Assembly (NCBI GenBank): GCA_963667205.1
Contig: OY762959.1
Span: forward strand, 1,736,001-1,800,000
Reading direction: 5' to 3'
Origin: CF-162 sp963667205
Lineage (GTDB): Bacteria; Chloroflexota; Dehalococcoidia; SM23-28-2; RBG-16-64-32
DNA length: 64,000 nucleotides
Shown: in pieces, positions 54,182 through 64,000 of the stretch
Layout: each line of letters begins with the position of its first letter
Numbering within the stretch: position 1 is the stretch's first letter
Program-made: the position numbers and the translations under genes
Notes under the pieces: generated by a model
Seen by the model: only the letters and a program-made list of their open reading frames with translations
The model's database searches: none
What the model was told of the DNA's origin: nothing

Positions 54182-55918
54182 ATGGACAAGGGAGACAAGA
54201 AAGAATACACCGGCGCACAGATGGTGATGGAGTCGTTCCTCCGCGTCGGCGTCGACACGATCTTCGGGCTGCCCGGCGGCGCCAACCTGCCACTCTACGA
54301 CGTGCTGCCGGAGTACTACCCGCGCATCAAGCATTACATGGTCAAGCACGAGCAGGCCGCCGCGCACGCCGCGGACGCCTACGCTCGCATCAAGGGCACG
54401 GCCGGCGTCTGCTACGGCACGTCCGGCCCCGGCGCCACGAACCTGGTCACCGGCATCGCCAACGCCTTTATGGACTCGGTGCCGCTGGTCTGCGTCACCG
54501 GCCAGGTGATCCGGGCGCTAATCGGCCGCGACGGCTTCCAGGAGGCCGACATCCAGGGCATCACGATCCCGATCACGAAGCACAACGAGCTCGTGCTGGA
54601 CGTCGATGACATCCCGCGCGCCATGCAGCAAGCGTTCCACATCGCGACAACCGGCCGTCCTGGCCCGGTGCTCGTCGACATCCCACGGGACACGCTGCAG
54701 CAGAAGGGCGAGTTCTACTGGAGCGACAGGGTCCAGCTGCGCGGCTATCGCCAGAACGGCGTCGTGCCCGATCCGAACGAGATCCAGAAGGCCGCCGACC
54801 TCATCGCGCAGTCCCAGCGCCCCGTCATCCTCGCCGGGCACGGCATCATCATCTCGAAGGCCTACGACGAACTGCTGAAGCTGGCGGAGACGGCGAACAT
54901 CCCGGTGATCACGACGCTGCTGGGCATCAGCGGCTTCCCCGGGACGCACCCGCTGTACCTGGGGATGCCCGGGATGCACGGCATGTACTGGAACAACCTC
55001 GCGATAAATGAGGCGGACCTCTTGATCGGCCTCGGCGTTCGCTTCGACGACCGGGTGACCGGCCGCCTGAAGGACTTCGCGCCGAAGGCGAAGATCGTGC
55101 ACATCGACATCGACCCGGCGGAGATCGGCAAGAACGTCCGGCCGGCGGCGGCGATCCACTGCGACCTGAAGGCCGGCCTGACCGAGCTGAACAAGCACGT
55201 GAAGCCGCAGGAGCGAACGGCGTGGTTCGATTGGATCGACGATATGCGCCGCAACCACCCCTCGATCACCATCCGCGAGACAGACGCGGTGCTGCCGCAG
55301 TACGTCATTGACAGCATCTACCGTGAGACGAAGGGCGATTGCATCGTCTGCACCGGCGTCGGTCAGCACCAGATGTGGGCGGCGCAGTACTTCTGGTACG
55401 ACAAGCCGAACAGCTTCGTGACCTCAGGCGGCCTGGGCACAATGGGCTTCGAGGTGCCGGCGGCGATGGGCGCGCAGGTCGCCGCGCCGAACGAGACCGT
55501 CTGGTCGATCTGTGGCGACGGCGGCTTCATGATGACGCTGCAGGAGCTGGCAACGATCGACGAGTACAACTGGCCGATCAAGTTCGCAATCATCAACAAC
55601 GGGACGCTGGGCATGGTGCGGCAGTGGCAGGAGCTGTTCTACGGCAACAACATCGTCTCAACGCCGCTCAAGAACCCGGACTTCGTCAAACTGGCCGAGG
55701 CGTTCGGCATTAAGGGGCTGCGCGCGGAGCGAAAGGAAGAGGTGGCCCCGGTCATCCAGGCCGCGATGGAGCACGACGGTCCCGTCGTTGTCGACTTCAG
55801 GGTCACTTACGACGAGAACATCTATCCCATGGTCCCACCCGGCGCCTCGCTGGACGAGACCATCGATATGCCGGCGACGGATCCGGCGCCTGCCGGCAAG
55901 CAAGAGGTGAAGGCATGA
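54182..55918 (+). CDS. ilvB: Acetolactate synthase large subunit
   Basis: 578 residues from ATG 54182, preferred over a TTG six codons up because GGAAGGA lies nine bases before it. The ThDP Glu is in KHEQAAAHAADAYARIKG, and the ThDP motif GDGGFMMTLQELATIDEYN is followed by the conserved NNGTLGMVRQWQ. The middle domain contains GVRFDDRVTGR. It condenses pyruvate with pyruvate or 2-oxobutyrate. Its stop overlaps ilvN (ATGA), coupling the two subunits. Confidence 0.97.
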   Translation: MDKGDKKEYTGAQMVMESFLRVGVDTIFGLPGGANLPLYDVLPEYYPRIKHYMVKHEQAAAHAADAYARIKGTAGVCYGTSGPGATNLVTGIANAFMDSVPLVCVTGQVIRALIGRDGFQEADIQGITIPITKHNELVLDVDDIPRAMQQAFHIATTGRPGPVLVDIPRDTLQQKGEFYWSDRVQLRGYRQNGVVPDPNEIQKAADLIAQSQRPVILAGHGIIISKAYDELLKLAETANIPVITTLLGISGFPGTHPLYLGMPGMHGMYWNNLAINEADLLIGLGVRFDDRVTGRLKDFAPKAKIVHIDIDPAEIGKNVRPAAAIHCDLKAGLTELNKHVKPQERTAWFDWIDDMRRNHPSITIRETDAVLPQYVIDSIYRETKGDCIVCTGVGQHQMWAAQYFWYDKPNSFVTSGGLGTMGFEVPAAMGAQVAAPNETVWSICGDGGFMMTLQELATIDEYNWPIKFAIINNGTLGMVRQWQELFYGNNIVSTPLKNPDFVKLAEAFGIKGLRAERKEEVAPVIQAAMEHDGPVVVDFRVTYDENIYPMVPPGASLDETIDMPATDPAPAGKQEVKA

Positions 55919-56487
55919 CGGACGCGACGGAAGAGATCCGCAAGATTCGGCCGCACACGATCATCGCGCTGGTCGAGGACCGGCCCGGTGTGCTCAACCG
56001 CATCGCCTCCAAGTGGCGGCAGCGCGGCTTCAACATCGAGAGCCTGGCCGTCGGCCACTCGGAGAAGCCCGGCCTCTCCCGGATGACGTTCGTCGTCGAC
56101 TCGGACGCCAACGCCGAGCAGGTCGTGCGCCAGCTGGACAAGCTGGTCGACATCGTGGACATCCGCGACGTCTCGCACGAGGTCATCGTGGCGCGGGAGA
56201 TGGCGATCATCAAGCTGAGGCTGAGTAAGGAGACGCGCGGCCAGCTCATCGACATCGCCGAGATGTTCAAGGCGAACGTGCTGGACGTCAGCCCCGACTC
56301 GCTGATCCTGGAGGTGACCGGGGAAGAGGGGAAGATCGACTCGCTCGTCACGCTGCTCAAGGATTACGAGATAATCGAACTGGTGCGCACAGGCCGAGTC
56401 GCGATGATCCGCGGCGACGACGTGTCACACCCGGAGTTGCCCGCCGAAGAACAGTACGACCGCTATCCCGGCGTACATACCTGGTAG
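55915..56487 (+). CDS. ilvN: Acetolactate synthase regulatory subunit
   Basis: 190 residues. The N-terminal ACT domain (HTIIALVEDRPGVLNRIASKWRQRGFNIESLAVG) binds the feedback inhibitor, typically valine, and the C-terminal domain has a standard EVTGEEGKIDSLV segment. It activates and regulates IlvB. It overlaps ilvB by four bases. Confidence 0.96.
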   Translation: MTDATEEIRKIRPHTIIALVEDRPGVLNRIASKWRQRGFNIESLAVGHSEKPGLSRMTFVVDSDANAEQVVRQLDKLVDIVDIRDVSHEVIVAREMAIIKLRLSKETRGQLIDIAEMFKANVLDVSPDSLILEVTGEEGKIDSLVTLLKDYEIIELVRTGRVAMIRGDDVSHPELPAEEQYDRYPGVHTW

Positions 56488-56506
56488 CCGAAGGAGTAAC
56501 CGACCC

Positions 56507-57502
<996 letters not shown>

Positions 57503-57750
57503 CCGGAGACAAGCGACAGGGATGATGCGAGCGATCGACCGGATAGCGATGACGGAAGAGGCGCGGCGTCCGACAGACCCGTCGGGCGCTGTGTCTCTGC
57601 GGCGCGCGCTCGCGTTAGACAGCCTCAACCTTAGGCGGCCCTCCATCCGCCCCTAGGCGGACAGGGAGGGCCTGGCCCAACGATGTAGTGGCGAGCGGCG
57701 CTCGCCCAAAGAGGCCCGCGAAGGGCCAGCACTAACGGAGGTTGAGACAG
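57503..57750 (+). promoter_or_regulatory. Structured leader between ilvC and leuA, with possible 44-codon leader ORF
   Basis: The 248-base gap holds three hairpins: GGCCCTC/GAGGGCC with an inner CCGCC/GGCGG (57637-57672), GGCGAGC/GCTCGCC (57690-57706) and GGCCC/GGGCC (57713-57727). None has a T-run. A 44-codon frame (57522-57656, ATG ATG start behind a GACAGGG element) ends inside the first hairpin and has five Leu codons between its residues 26 and 38. This looks like possible leader-peptide control of leuA, or RNA-processing hairpins. No independent promoter was recognised. Confidence 0.4.
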
Positions 57751-59307
57751 ATGACAAACGAAAACAAGGTACTGATCTTCGACACTACGCTGCGCGACGG
57801 CGAACAGTCGCCCGGCGTCGCGCTGAACGTCGAGGAGAAGCTGGAGATCGCCCGCGCCCTTGACCGCCTGAATGTCGACATCATCGAGGCCGGGTTCCCG
57901 GCGTCTTCGCCCGGCGACCTCGAATCGGTGACGGCGATCGCCAGGGAGATCCGCGAGCCGGTCATCGCCGGCCTCGCGCGGGCCGTCCCCAACGACGTCG
58001 ACGCCTGCTGGGAGGCGGTGCAGCACGCCGCCCGGCCGCGCATCCACGTCTTCCTCTCCACGTCTGACATCCACATCATGCATCAGCTGGAGAAGGACAA
58101 GGAGCGCGTGCTGGAGATGGCGCGCGAGATGGTAGCGCGAGCGAAGGGCTACTGTGAGGACGTGGAATTTTCGCCGATGGACGCCACACGTTCCGTGCCG
58201 GAGTACGTCTACCAAATGCTGACCGAGGTGATCGACGCCGGCGCCACGACGATCAACATCCCGGACACCGTCGGCTACGCGATCCCAGGCGAGTTCGCGC
58301 AGTCGCTTCGTGACATGCAGGAGCACGTGCCGGACATCGGCAAGGTGCGACTCTCAGTGCACTGCCACAACGACCTGGGTCTCGCCGTGGCCAACAGCCT
58401 GGCGGCGGTGCAGGTCGGCGCGCGGCAGATCGAGGTGTGCGTCAACGGCATCGGTGAGCGGGCCGGCAACGCCTCGCTCGAAGAGGTCGTGATGGCGATC
58501 AAGACCCGGCCCGACTTCTTCCACCTGACGACGAACGTCGACTCGCGGCAGATCCATCGGGCCAGCAGGCTCGTCTCGCAGCTCACCGGCATGAGCGTGC
58601 AGCCGAACAAGTCGATCGTCGGCATCAACGCCTTCCGCCACCAGTCGGGCATCCACCAGCACGGCGTGACGAAGATGCCCGAGACGTATGAGATCATCGA
58701 CCCGCAGGAGATCGGCCTGCCCAAGGGGACGACCCTCGTTCTCAACAAGAACTCCGGCCGCGCCGGCCTAAAGGCGCGCTTGGACGAGCTGGGCTACGAA
58801 ATCACGAGCGCTGAGCTGGACAAGGTCTTCGTTGTCTTCAAGGATCTGGCCGACAAGAAGGGCGAGATCGACGACCGCGACCTGGACGCACTCGTCTCCG
58901 GCGAGCGCCGTACAGTCGAAGACATCTACACGCTCGACCTCCTGCAGGTGTCGTGCGGGACCCAGGGCGAGCCGTCGGCGACGGTGAAGATCAGCGGCCC
59001 GGACGACCAGGCGAAGGAGACGACGTCGGGCGGCACCGGCCCCGTGGACGCCGCCTACCAGGCGCTCAACGCGCTCATCGGCGTGCCGAACGAGCTCGTC
59101 GAGTACAGCGTGAACAGCGTGACGGAGGGCATCGACGCGCAGGGCGAAGTGACCGTGCGCATCGAGGCCGACGGGCGGACGTTCGTCGGCCGCTCGGCCG
59201 ACACTGACATCGTGGTGGCCTCCGCCAAGGCGCTGCTCAACGCGCTCAACCGGGCGATCGCGCACATGCCGGAGGGCAAGACGGAAGAGGCTTGGGCGAA
59301 CCCGTAG
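57751..59307 (+). CDS. leuA: 2-isopropylmalate synthase
   Basis: 518 residues from ATG 57751, with a GGAGG site nine bases upstream; a TTG three codons up is less likely. The TIM-barrel catalytic part starts FDTTLRDGEQSPG and has SVHCHNDLGLAVANSL and NGIGERAGNASLEEVVMA. The C-terminal LeuA allosteric domain (about 390-515) confers leucine feedback. It commits 2-oxoisovalerate to leucine. It is the last gene of the T-box operon; leuB, leuC and leuD are not in the window. Confidence 0.95.
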   Translation: MTNENKVLIFDTTLRDGEQSPGVALNVEEKLEIARALDRLNVDIIEAGFPASSPGDLESVTAIAREIREPVIAGLARAVPNDVDACWEAVQHAARPRIHVFLSTSDIHIMHQLEKDKERVLEMAREMVARAKGYCEDVEFSPMDATRSVPEYVYQMLTEVIDAGATTINIPDTVGYAIPGEFAQSLRDMQEHVPDIGKVRLSVHCHNDLGLAVANSLAAVQVGARQIEVCVNGIGERAGNASLEEVVMAIKTRPDFFHLTTNVDSRQIHRASRLVSQLTGMSVQPNKSIVGINAFRHQSGIHQHGVTKMPETYEIIDPQEIGLPKGTTLVLNKNSGRAGLKARLDELGYEITSAELDKVFVVFKDLADKKGEIDDRDLDALVSGERRTVEDIYTLDLLQVSCGTQGEPSATVKISGPDDQAKETTSGGTGPVDAAYQALNALIGVPNELVEYSVNSVTEGIDAQGEVTVRIEADGRTFVGRSADTDIVVASAKALLNALNRAIAHMPEGKTEEAWANP

Positions 59308-59336
59308 ACCGCGCTGTATCCGCTAGCCAACCACCG

Positions 59337-59362
59337 CAGGGGCGTCCGCTCGGGCGCCCCTG
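59337..59362 (+). terminator. Hairpin after leuA, probable operon end
   Basis: AGGGGCG and CGCCCCT form a stem around a 10-base loop 30 bases past the leuA stop, extendable by CCGC/GCGG outside. There is no T-run, so this may be a Rho-dependent or processing end. Confidence 0.45.
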
Positions 59363-59450
59363 CTCTGCGGTCTGCGTCGGGGACGCGGTGCCAGCTTTGC
59401 CCAGGTTGTCGGGTAGTGACATCGTCTTCTGCCTCACGAACAATGAGCGC

Positions 59451-60266
59451 ATGAGCGCACGACGAAACCACAGAGACCTCACGGAACTAACGAGCCGTGA
59501 GCGCGAGGCCCTCGACCTCCTGGGCCTCGAGCTCACGAACGAACAGATCGCCGAGCGGTTGGGGATCAGCCTCGATGGGGCAAAATACCACGTCTCGCAG
59601 ATCCTCTCGAAGCTGGGCGTTTCGCGGCGCGAAGATGCAGTGCGCGCTGCGGGCGTCCGAAGCGGTGGCTGGGCGCGGCCGCGCGTGCCGCTCGGCGCCC
59701 GGATCATCGGCGGCGCTCTCCTTGTGCTCGCGCTCGGAGGCGCCGGTGTCCTCGCGGCGAGGGTGGCCCTGGACGGGGACAATGGACCGGTCGCCGGCGA
59801 CCACTGGCACGCCCAGTACTCGGTCTACATCGGAGACGAGCGACAGGAGGTCTTTCTCTCCTTCGACTCCGGCCTGACAACGCCGGGCGACGGAATAATA
59901 CACATCGAGCCGCGAGCGGCCAACGAGGAACGCGGGAACGCATCGCTGGCTCGCTTCTTGGCAGACGCTGGTGGCGAGCTGACCGACACGGCCCTAAGGA
60001 TACCGGGCAGTGATACGACCTACCGAAACGGCGATAGCGTTCCGGGAATCGGCGCGGCGGGGAGCGTCTTCATCCTGAGGAAGAAGGAACCGACCTTGTG
60101 CCCGGGTGGGCTTGAGGTTGCCGGGCCGCACGAATTCGTGACCGCGGACTACGTGCCGCAGGACGGTGAGCGCATTCGCATCCTCTTCACGACGGACGAA
60201 GCGCTCCAGATCGAAACGGAAGCGACTTGCACGCCGCCCAACCTTGCGCCCGGACGCACGCCGTAG
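59451..60266 (+). CDS. Membrane-tethered LuxR-type HTH protein with extracytoplasmic domain
   Basis: 271 residues from ATG 59451. A LuxR/GerE helix-turn-helix (residues 12-62: LTSREREALDLLGLELTNEQIAERL and SLDGAKYHVSQILSKLGV) is joined by a short linker to one membrane helix (84-106). An outer domain of about 160 residues begins GDHWHAQYSVYIG (His118 and His120), is beta-rich, and has two Cys near its end (Cys in PTLCPGG and EATCTPP) that could form a disulfide. The layout suggests a one-component regulator that senses an external signal and binds DNA at the membrane. Signal and targets are unknown. Confidence 0.75.
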   Translation: MSARRNHRDLTELTSREREALDLLGLELTNEQIAERLGISLDGAKYHVSQILSKLGVSRREDAVRAAGVRSGGWARPRVPLGARIIGGALLVLALGGAGVLAARVALDGDNGPVAGDHWHAQYSVYIGDERQEVFLSFDSGLTTPGDGIIHIEPRAANEERGNASLARFLADAGGELTDTALRIPGSDTTYRNGDSVPGIGAAGSVFILRKKEPTLCPGGLEVAGPHEFVTADYVPQDGERIRILFTTDEALQIETEATCTPPNLAPGRTP

Positions 60267-60285
60267 GGGCGCGGTAGGCTGCGTC

Positions 60286-61296
60286 TTAAGCGGCTCGGGC
60301 GCCCCTTCGTGACGCCAGCTCCTGCACGACGAGCTCCAGCGCGACGCGGGCGTCCATCAGCCCGCGCTTGTAGTCCAGCTCCGACTGGATGATGCGGCCG
60401 TACGCCCAGCGGATCGTCGGCCAGCTGTTGCGTGACGCCTGTTCCAGCAAACGGTCGAGCGCGAAGTTCTGCTTGACGCCGACACGTCGCGCGATCGCCG
60501 CTCCGGGCGCTCCCCGCTCCATCATCTCCTTGGCGACGGCGATGCGGCGGTAGCGGCCGGTGACGGTCGACAGCAGCACCGGCAGCGCCGCGCCGTCGTC
60601 GATCAGCTCCTGCAGCAGCCGCGCCGCCTTCGCGCCCTGCCCGTCGACGACGGCGTCAGCGAGAAAGTAGCCCTTCTGGTCGTTCGCCCGGCTCACCAGC
60701 TCCCGGACGTCGGCTTCGCGCACAGTCTCGCCGTTGGCGAAAGCGCTGAGCTTGTCGAGCTCCGAGGCCAGCATCCACGTGTCCTGGCCGATCAGCCCGG
60801 CGAGGAGCCGCACCGCCGGCGCGTCGATCTTGAGGCCGATCTTCTTAGCGTGAGCGCTGACCCAGCCGGGGAGGTCGCGCTCCGATGGCGTCGCGAACTG
60901 CTTTACTTCTCCCAGCGGGCCGAGCTTCTTGAGGAGCGCGTTCTTCGCTGTCATCCCACTGTCCGTCAGCACAAGCTCGGTGCTCGGGGGCATGTTTGGG
61001 ACGTAATCGACGAGCGGGTCCCAGCGGCCGGCGTCGGGCGGTGGCTCGTCGTCATCGTCGTCGCGGCGGCCGCGGCGGGTCGCCTGCGAGAGCAGCCCGT
61101 CGACGATGACGAGCCGGTGCTCTCCCAGGAACGGCACGGTGTCGCAGGCGGCGATCACTTCTTGCGGCGACGAGCGGGCGGCGTCGAGGTGCGTCGTGTT
61201 CGTGGCCAGCGAGCCATCACTATCGAGGCCGTCTTTCAGCGCCCCGAGCGCGTCCTTGAGGGCGAGAGACTCCGAGCCGTAGAAGATGTGGAGCAC
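60286..61296 (-). CDS. holA: DNA polymerase III subunit delta
   Basis: 336 residues. The HolA pattern is clear: an N-terminal IFYGSESLALKDAL, TTHLDAARSSPQEVIAACDTVPFLGEHRLVIVDGL, the EASE-like LVLTDSGM segment, and the C-terminal lid domain with FALDRLLEQASRNSWPTIRWAYGRII. It loads the beta clamp as part of the clamp loader. It converges with the LuxR-type gene and lies nine bases after the recQ stop on the same strand. Confidence 0.9.
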   Translation of the reverse strand: MLHIFYGSESLALKDALGALKDGLDSDGSLATNTTHLDAARSSPQEVIAACDTVPFLGEHRLVIVDGLLSQATRRGRRDDDDDEPPPDAGRWDPLVDYVPNMPPSTELVLTDSGMTAKNALLKKLGPLGEVKQFATPSERDLPGWVSAHAKKIGLKIDAPAVRLLAGLIGQDTWMLASELDKLSAFANGETVREADVRELVSRANDQKGYFLADAVVDGQGAKAARLLQELIDDGAALPVLLSTVTGRYRRIAVAKEMMERGAPGAAIARRVGVKQNFALDRLLEQASRNSWPTIRWAYGRIIQSELDYKRGLMDARVALELVVQELASRRGARAA

Positions 61297-61305
61297 GCCG
61301 TCAGA

Positions 61306-63522
61306 CTAGCATGCGGCGGCGCGCGACCGAAGCGAGCGGTAGATGCGCAGGACGCCGAACTCGTAGCGGCCGCCGAGCAGCTCGTGGACACCGCTCAGGT
61401 TCGCCCAGCCCAGCTTCGCGAAGGCGGCGGCGAGCGCCGGCTCGTCCTCATCGGCGACCAGGCGTTGCAGGTCCAGGTCCTCGCCCAGCTCAGCCGCGCG
61501 ACCGAGGTGGCCGATCACGGTGCTCGCCTTCAGTTCGCGTTCGCGGGCGATCTCTTCCGGCGATTCCCCCTCGCGGAAGCGGCGCAGGGACTCCCACTCC
61601 GAGCCGCCAAGCGCCTTCCTGGGAGGGGCAGGCGGCGGGCCATCGAACTTGCGCCGCTCGCCGCCGGCCAGGTGCGCGGTGATCTCGGCGGTGAACTGCG
61701 CCCCATACTCCGCGAGCTTGGCCGGGCCGACGCCGCTGATGCGGGCGAAGGCCTCGGGCGTCTCCGGATACTCGCGGGCCATCTGGCGCAGCGCCGCATC
61801 GCCGAAGACGACGAACGCCGGTGCTTCGCGCTCGTCGGCGATGCGCTTGCGGAGCGCTTTAAGGCGGTCGAAGAGCCCCGCGTCGCACTCGTTGTTGTCC
61901 GGCTTTGGCGCCTCCCGCAGCGGAGCGAGCATCGCGCTGCCTTCGCCAGCGATGAGCTGACGTCCGGCGGGCGTCACGTTGAGCACGGGCCGCTGATCGT
62001 GCGTGCGCTCGAGGTAGCCGGCGCCGATCAGTCGTCGGGCGATCTCCGTCCACTCCTTGCGGCTGCGAGAGCGGCCGCCGCCGTAGGCCGTGAGGCAGTC
62101 GTGGCCCCAGCGCAGCACCTTCTCCGACTCGCTGTGCGTGAGGACGTCGGCGATGTGGCCGGCGCCAACGCTGAACCCGCTAGCGCGCTGCACCTGCAGG
62201 AGGCAGGCGAGGAAGCGGCGCGCCTCCAGCGTGAAGTCCTCCCTGGGGGCCGCCTCGGTCGTGCAGTTGTCGCAGAGGCCGCAGTTGTCGCCAGGGAACG
62301 CCTCCCCGAAGTAGGCCAGCAGCTCCTTGCGGCGGCAGGCCTCGGACTCCGCGAAGGCGACAAGGCCCTCGAGCTGCTCGCGGGCGATCTTCCGCTCACG
62401 GGCGTCGGTCTTCTCCTCGATGAAGCGCTCCTGGCGGGTCTGGTCGCCGCGTCCGAAGAGCAGCAGGCAGTCGGCCGGATCGCCGTCGCGGCCGGCGCGG
62501 CCCGTCTCCTGGTAGTAGCTCTCGATATTCTTGGGCAGGTCGTGGTGTACGACGAAGCGGATGTTCGGCTTGTCGACGCCCATGCCGAAGGCGACCGTCG
62601 CGCAGATGACGCGGACCTCGTCTCGCAGGAAGCGCTCCTGGTGGTTCGCGCGCACGTCCGACTCAAGGCCGGCGTGGTACGGCAGCGCCGGAACACCGTC
62701 GGCGCTCAGGCGGCTGGCCAGCGTCTCGGTTGAGCGGCGGGTGCTGCAGTAGACGATGCCGGCCTGGCCGTCCCGCTCGCGGAGGAAGGAGAGGAGGCGG
62801 GCGTAGGGTTCGTCCTTCGGCTCGATCTGGTACCTCAGGTTCGGGCGGTTGAAGCTGGCGACGTAGACGCCCGCATCGCGCAGGCTGAGCTGGGTGACGA
62901 TGTCGGCGCGCACGCTGTCCGTCGCCGTCGCGGTAAGCGCCATGAGCGTAGTCTCCGGGAAACGCAGGCGCAGCTCGCGCAGCTCACGGTACTCGGGGCG
63001 GAAGTCGTGGCCCCACTCGCTGATACAGTGCGCCTCGTCGATCGCGAAGGTGGCGACGTTCCAGCGTTCGAGGCGCGTGAGGAAGCCCGGCTGCATCAGC
63101 CTTTCGGGAGCGACGTAGAGCAGGCTGAAGCCGCCCCGGTCGAGGCCTTGCATGACGTCCTGCAGTTCGTCCGGCGCAAGAGTCGAGTTGATGACAGCGG
63201 CGGCAATGCCACGCCCGCGCAGGAAATCGACCTGGTCCTTCATCAGCGCGATCAAGGGCGAGACGACGACCGTGAGGCCGGGCCGCACGAGCGCGGGAAG
63301 CTGGTAGCAGAGCGATTTGCCGCCGCCGGTCGGCATCAGCGCCAGCACATCACGGCCCGCCAGGCAGTCGCTGATGATCTGCTCCTGAAGCGGCCGGAAG
63401 GAGTCGAAACCGAAGTGGCGCTTGAGAACCGCCTTCAGGTCCGGCGCCTGGTCTGCGAGCGTCGCGTCGCGAGCGGCGCCCTCGGGGGGCGCTCCGGTTG
63501 CGTTCGGGACGTCGTATCGCAC
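61306..63522 (-). CDS. recQ: ATP-dependent DNA helicase RecQ
   Basis: 738 residues from GTG 63522. The frame is open further upstream, but that part overlaps the divergent MBL-fold gene and has no RecQ similarity. Motif 0 FGFDSFRPLQEQII, Walker A PTGGGKS, DEAH box IDEAHCISEWGHDFRPEY, RQC zinc Cys (CRRKELL...NCGLCDNC, about 394-418), winged helix and an HRDC domain (VFGDAALRQMAREYPET, about 555-610) are all present. About 100 extra C-terminal residues contain an HTH-like ESLRRFREGESPEEIARE, as in long RecQ forms. It unwinds recombination intermediates. Confidence 0.94.
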   Translation of the reverse strand: MRYDVPNATGAPPEGAARDATLADQAPDLKAVLKRHFGFDSFRPLQEQIISDCLAGRDVLALMPTGGGKSLCYQLPALVRPGLTVVVSPLIALMKDQVDFLRGRGIAAAVINSTLAPDELQDVMQGLDRGGFSLLYVAPERLMQPGFLTRLERWNVATFAIDEAHCISEWGHDFRPEYRELRELRLRFPETTLMALTATATDSVRADIVTQLSLRDAGVYVASFNRPNLRYQIEPKDEPYARLLSFLRERDGQAGIVYCSTRRSTETLASRLSADGVPALPYHAGLESDVRANHQERFLRDEVRVICATVAFGMGVDKPNIRFVVHHDLPKNIESYYQETGRAGRDGDPADCLLLFGRGDQTRQERFIEEKTDARERKIAREQLEGLVAFAESEACRRKELLAYFGEAFPGDNCGLCDNCTTEAAPREDFTLEARRFLACLLQVQRASGFSVGAGHIADVLTHSESEKVLRWGHDCLTAYGGGRSRSRKEWTEIARRLIGAGYLERTHDQRPVLNVTPAGRQLIAGEGSAMLAPLREAPKPDNNECDAGLFDRLKALRKRIADEREAPAFVVFGDAALRQMAREYPETPEAFARISGVGPAKLAEYGAQFTAEITAHLAGGERRKFDGPPPAPPRKALGGSEWESLRRFREGESPEEIARERELKASTVIGHLGRAAELGEDLDLQRLVADEDEPALAAAFAKLGWANLSGVHELLGGRYEFGVLRIYRSLRSRAAAC

Positions 63523-63636
63523 GACCCGCAGGATGGCCCACGGGGGGACGCCGCCGCAATGGGCAAATGTCACCGGTATGTTGACGGCGGCCGCCGTTGA
63601 CAGCGCAGCATTCGGCGCGATACGTTGCGCGACGCC

Positions 63637-64000
63637 ATGGAGGAGATCTTCCCGCACGTCTACGCGCTGCCGTTGGGCTACGTGAACGCCTTTATGCTGG
63701 CAGAGGAAGACGGCCTGACGCTGATCGACGCCGGCCTGCGCGGCAACGAGCGCCGCATTTGGAAGGCCGTTGCCGGCATCGACCGCAAGCCCGAAGACGT
63801 CCGCCGGGTGCTCGTGACGCACCACCACGCGGACCACGTCGGCAGCCTGGCCGCGATCAAGGAGGCGAGCGGCGCCGAGGCCTACGTCCACCCGCTCGAC
63901 GCCCCGATCGTCGCCGGCGAAAAGCCGCGACCGGATGCCAACCGCGGCAGCATCGCCGGTCGCCTGTTCGGCCGCATGATCCTGCGGCTGCCGCCGAACA
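63637..64000 (+). CDS. Metallo-beta-lactamase-fold hydrolase, partial
   Basis: The first 121 residues before the right edge. The start, HVYALPLGYVNAFMLAEEDG then LTLIDAGLRG, and the zinc motif VTHHHADHVGSL (HxHxDH form) identify the MBL superfamily, glyoxalase-II-like branch. The substrate cannot be inferred. It is divergent from recQ, 114 bases away. Confidence 0.88.
   Translation, partial: MEEIFPHVYALPLGYVNAFMLAEEDGLTLIDAGLRGNERRIWKAVAGIDRKPEDVRRVLVTHHHADHVGSLAAIKEASGAEAYVHPLDAPIVAGEKPRPDANRGSIAGRLFGRMILRLPPN

Noticed and set aside
63523..63891. Longer RecQ start at 63891
   Set aside because: The added 123 residues overlap the divergent MBL-fold gene on the other strand and resemble no RecQ N-terminus.

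Overview
This window is a GC-rich bacterial chromosome segment that is almost entirely coding. I read it as Chloroflexota, probably Dehalococcoidia-like. The clues are a secreted protein ending in dockerin-like Ca-binding repeats, several Pro/Thr-linker surface proteins, lipoproteins beside isoprenoid genes, RpoC with a long coiled-coil insert near the N-terminus, and a T-box in front of the ilv operon. The phylum call is inference; no 16S gene is present. I see no transposase, integrase, phage gene or CRISPR array.

Layout. 0-2.4 kb: the start of a class-I amidotransferase-like gene (cut by the left edge), an agmatinase-family ureohydrolase, an acidic-tailed TPR protein and tRNA-Pro(CGG). 2.6-16.6 kb: a cell-surface glycan locus. 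It holds a Wzx-type flippase, an eight-gene minus-strand operon (GT2, rmlA, rmlB, an RmlC-like cupin, rmlD, a phosphoglycosyl transferase, a GT4 and a WecG/TagA enzyme), a 1,219-residue methyltransferase-GT2-GT2 fusion, and a Wzm/Wzt-type ABC exporter. 16.7-23.2 kb: a secreted lysozyme-like dockerin protein, a broken zinc-ribbon gene, uppP with an in-frame amber codon, a HAD phosphatase, radC, a C69-type hydrolase and a zinc-ribbon/TM/LysM protein.

23.2-40.6 kb is the information-processing block, all on the minus strand. In transcription order it reads rpoB-rpoC, gdh, a frameshifted VTT membrane protein, ispD-ispF, tRNA-Thr/tRNA-Tyr/tRNA-Thr, tuf, rpmG, secE, nusG, rplK, rplA, an L10 leader, rplJ, rplL. 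40.6-42.7 kb: an Ada-type repair/regulator gene with an EamA transporter. 42.8-52.0 kb, plus strand: prs, secA, an unknown protein, ilvE, a PH-domain membrane protein, an SGNH lipoprotein, a geranylgeranyl-reductase-like flavoprotein and a DUF192 lipoprotein. 52.0-59.3 kb: a branched-chain amino acid operon, ilvD-ilvB-ilvN-ilvC-leuA, behind a sigma70-type promoter and a T-box whose specifier codon reads as GUC (valine). 59.4-64 kb: a membrane-tethered LuxR-type regulator, holA, recQ and the start of a metallo-beta-lactamase-fold gene cut by the right edge.

How the genes fit together: rmlA-D supplies dTDP-rhamnose (or a related dTDP-6-deoxysugar), the phosphoglycosyl transferase loads undecaprenyl phosphate, the glycosyltransferases extend the chain, and the flippase and/or ABC exporter moves it outward. 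UppP would recycle the lipid carrier. IlvDBNC, LeuA and the separately promoted IlvE cover valine/isoleucine synthesis and the entry to leucine. Three genes between 18.6 and 30.5 kb carry single-base interruptions (two frameshifts, one amber). These are either assembly errors or real gene decay and should be checked first.
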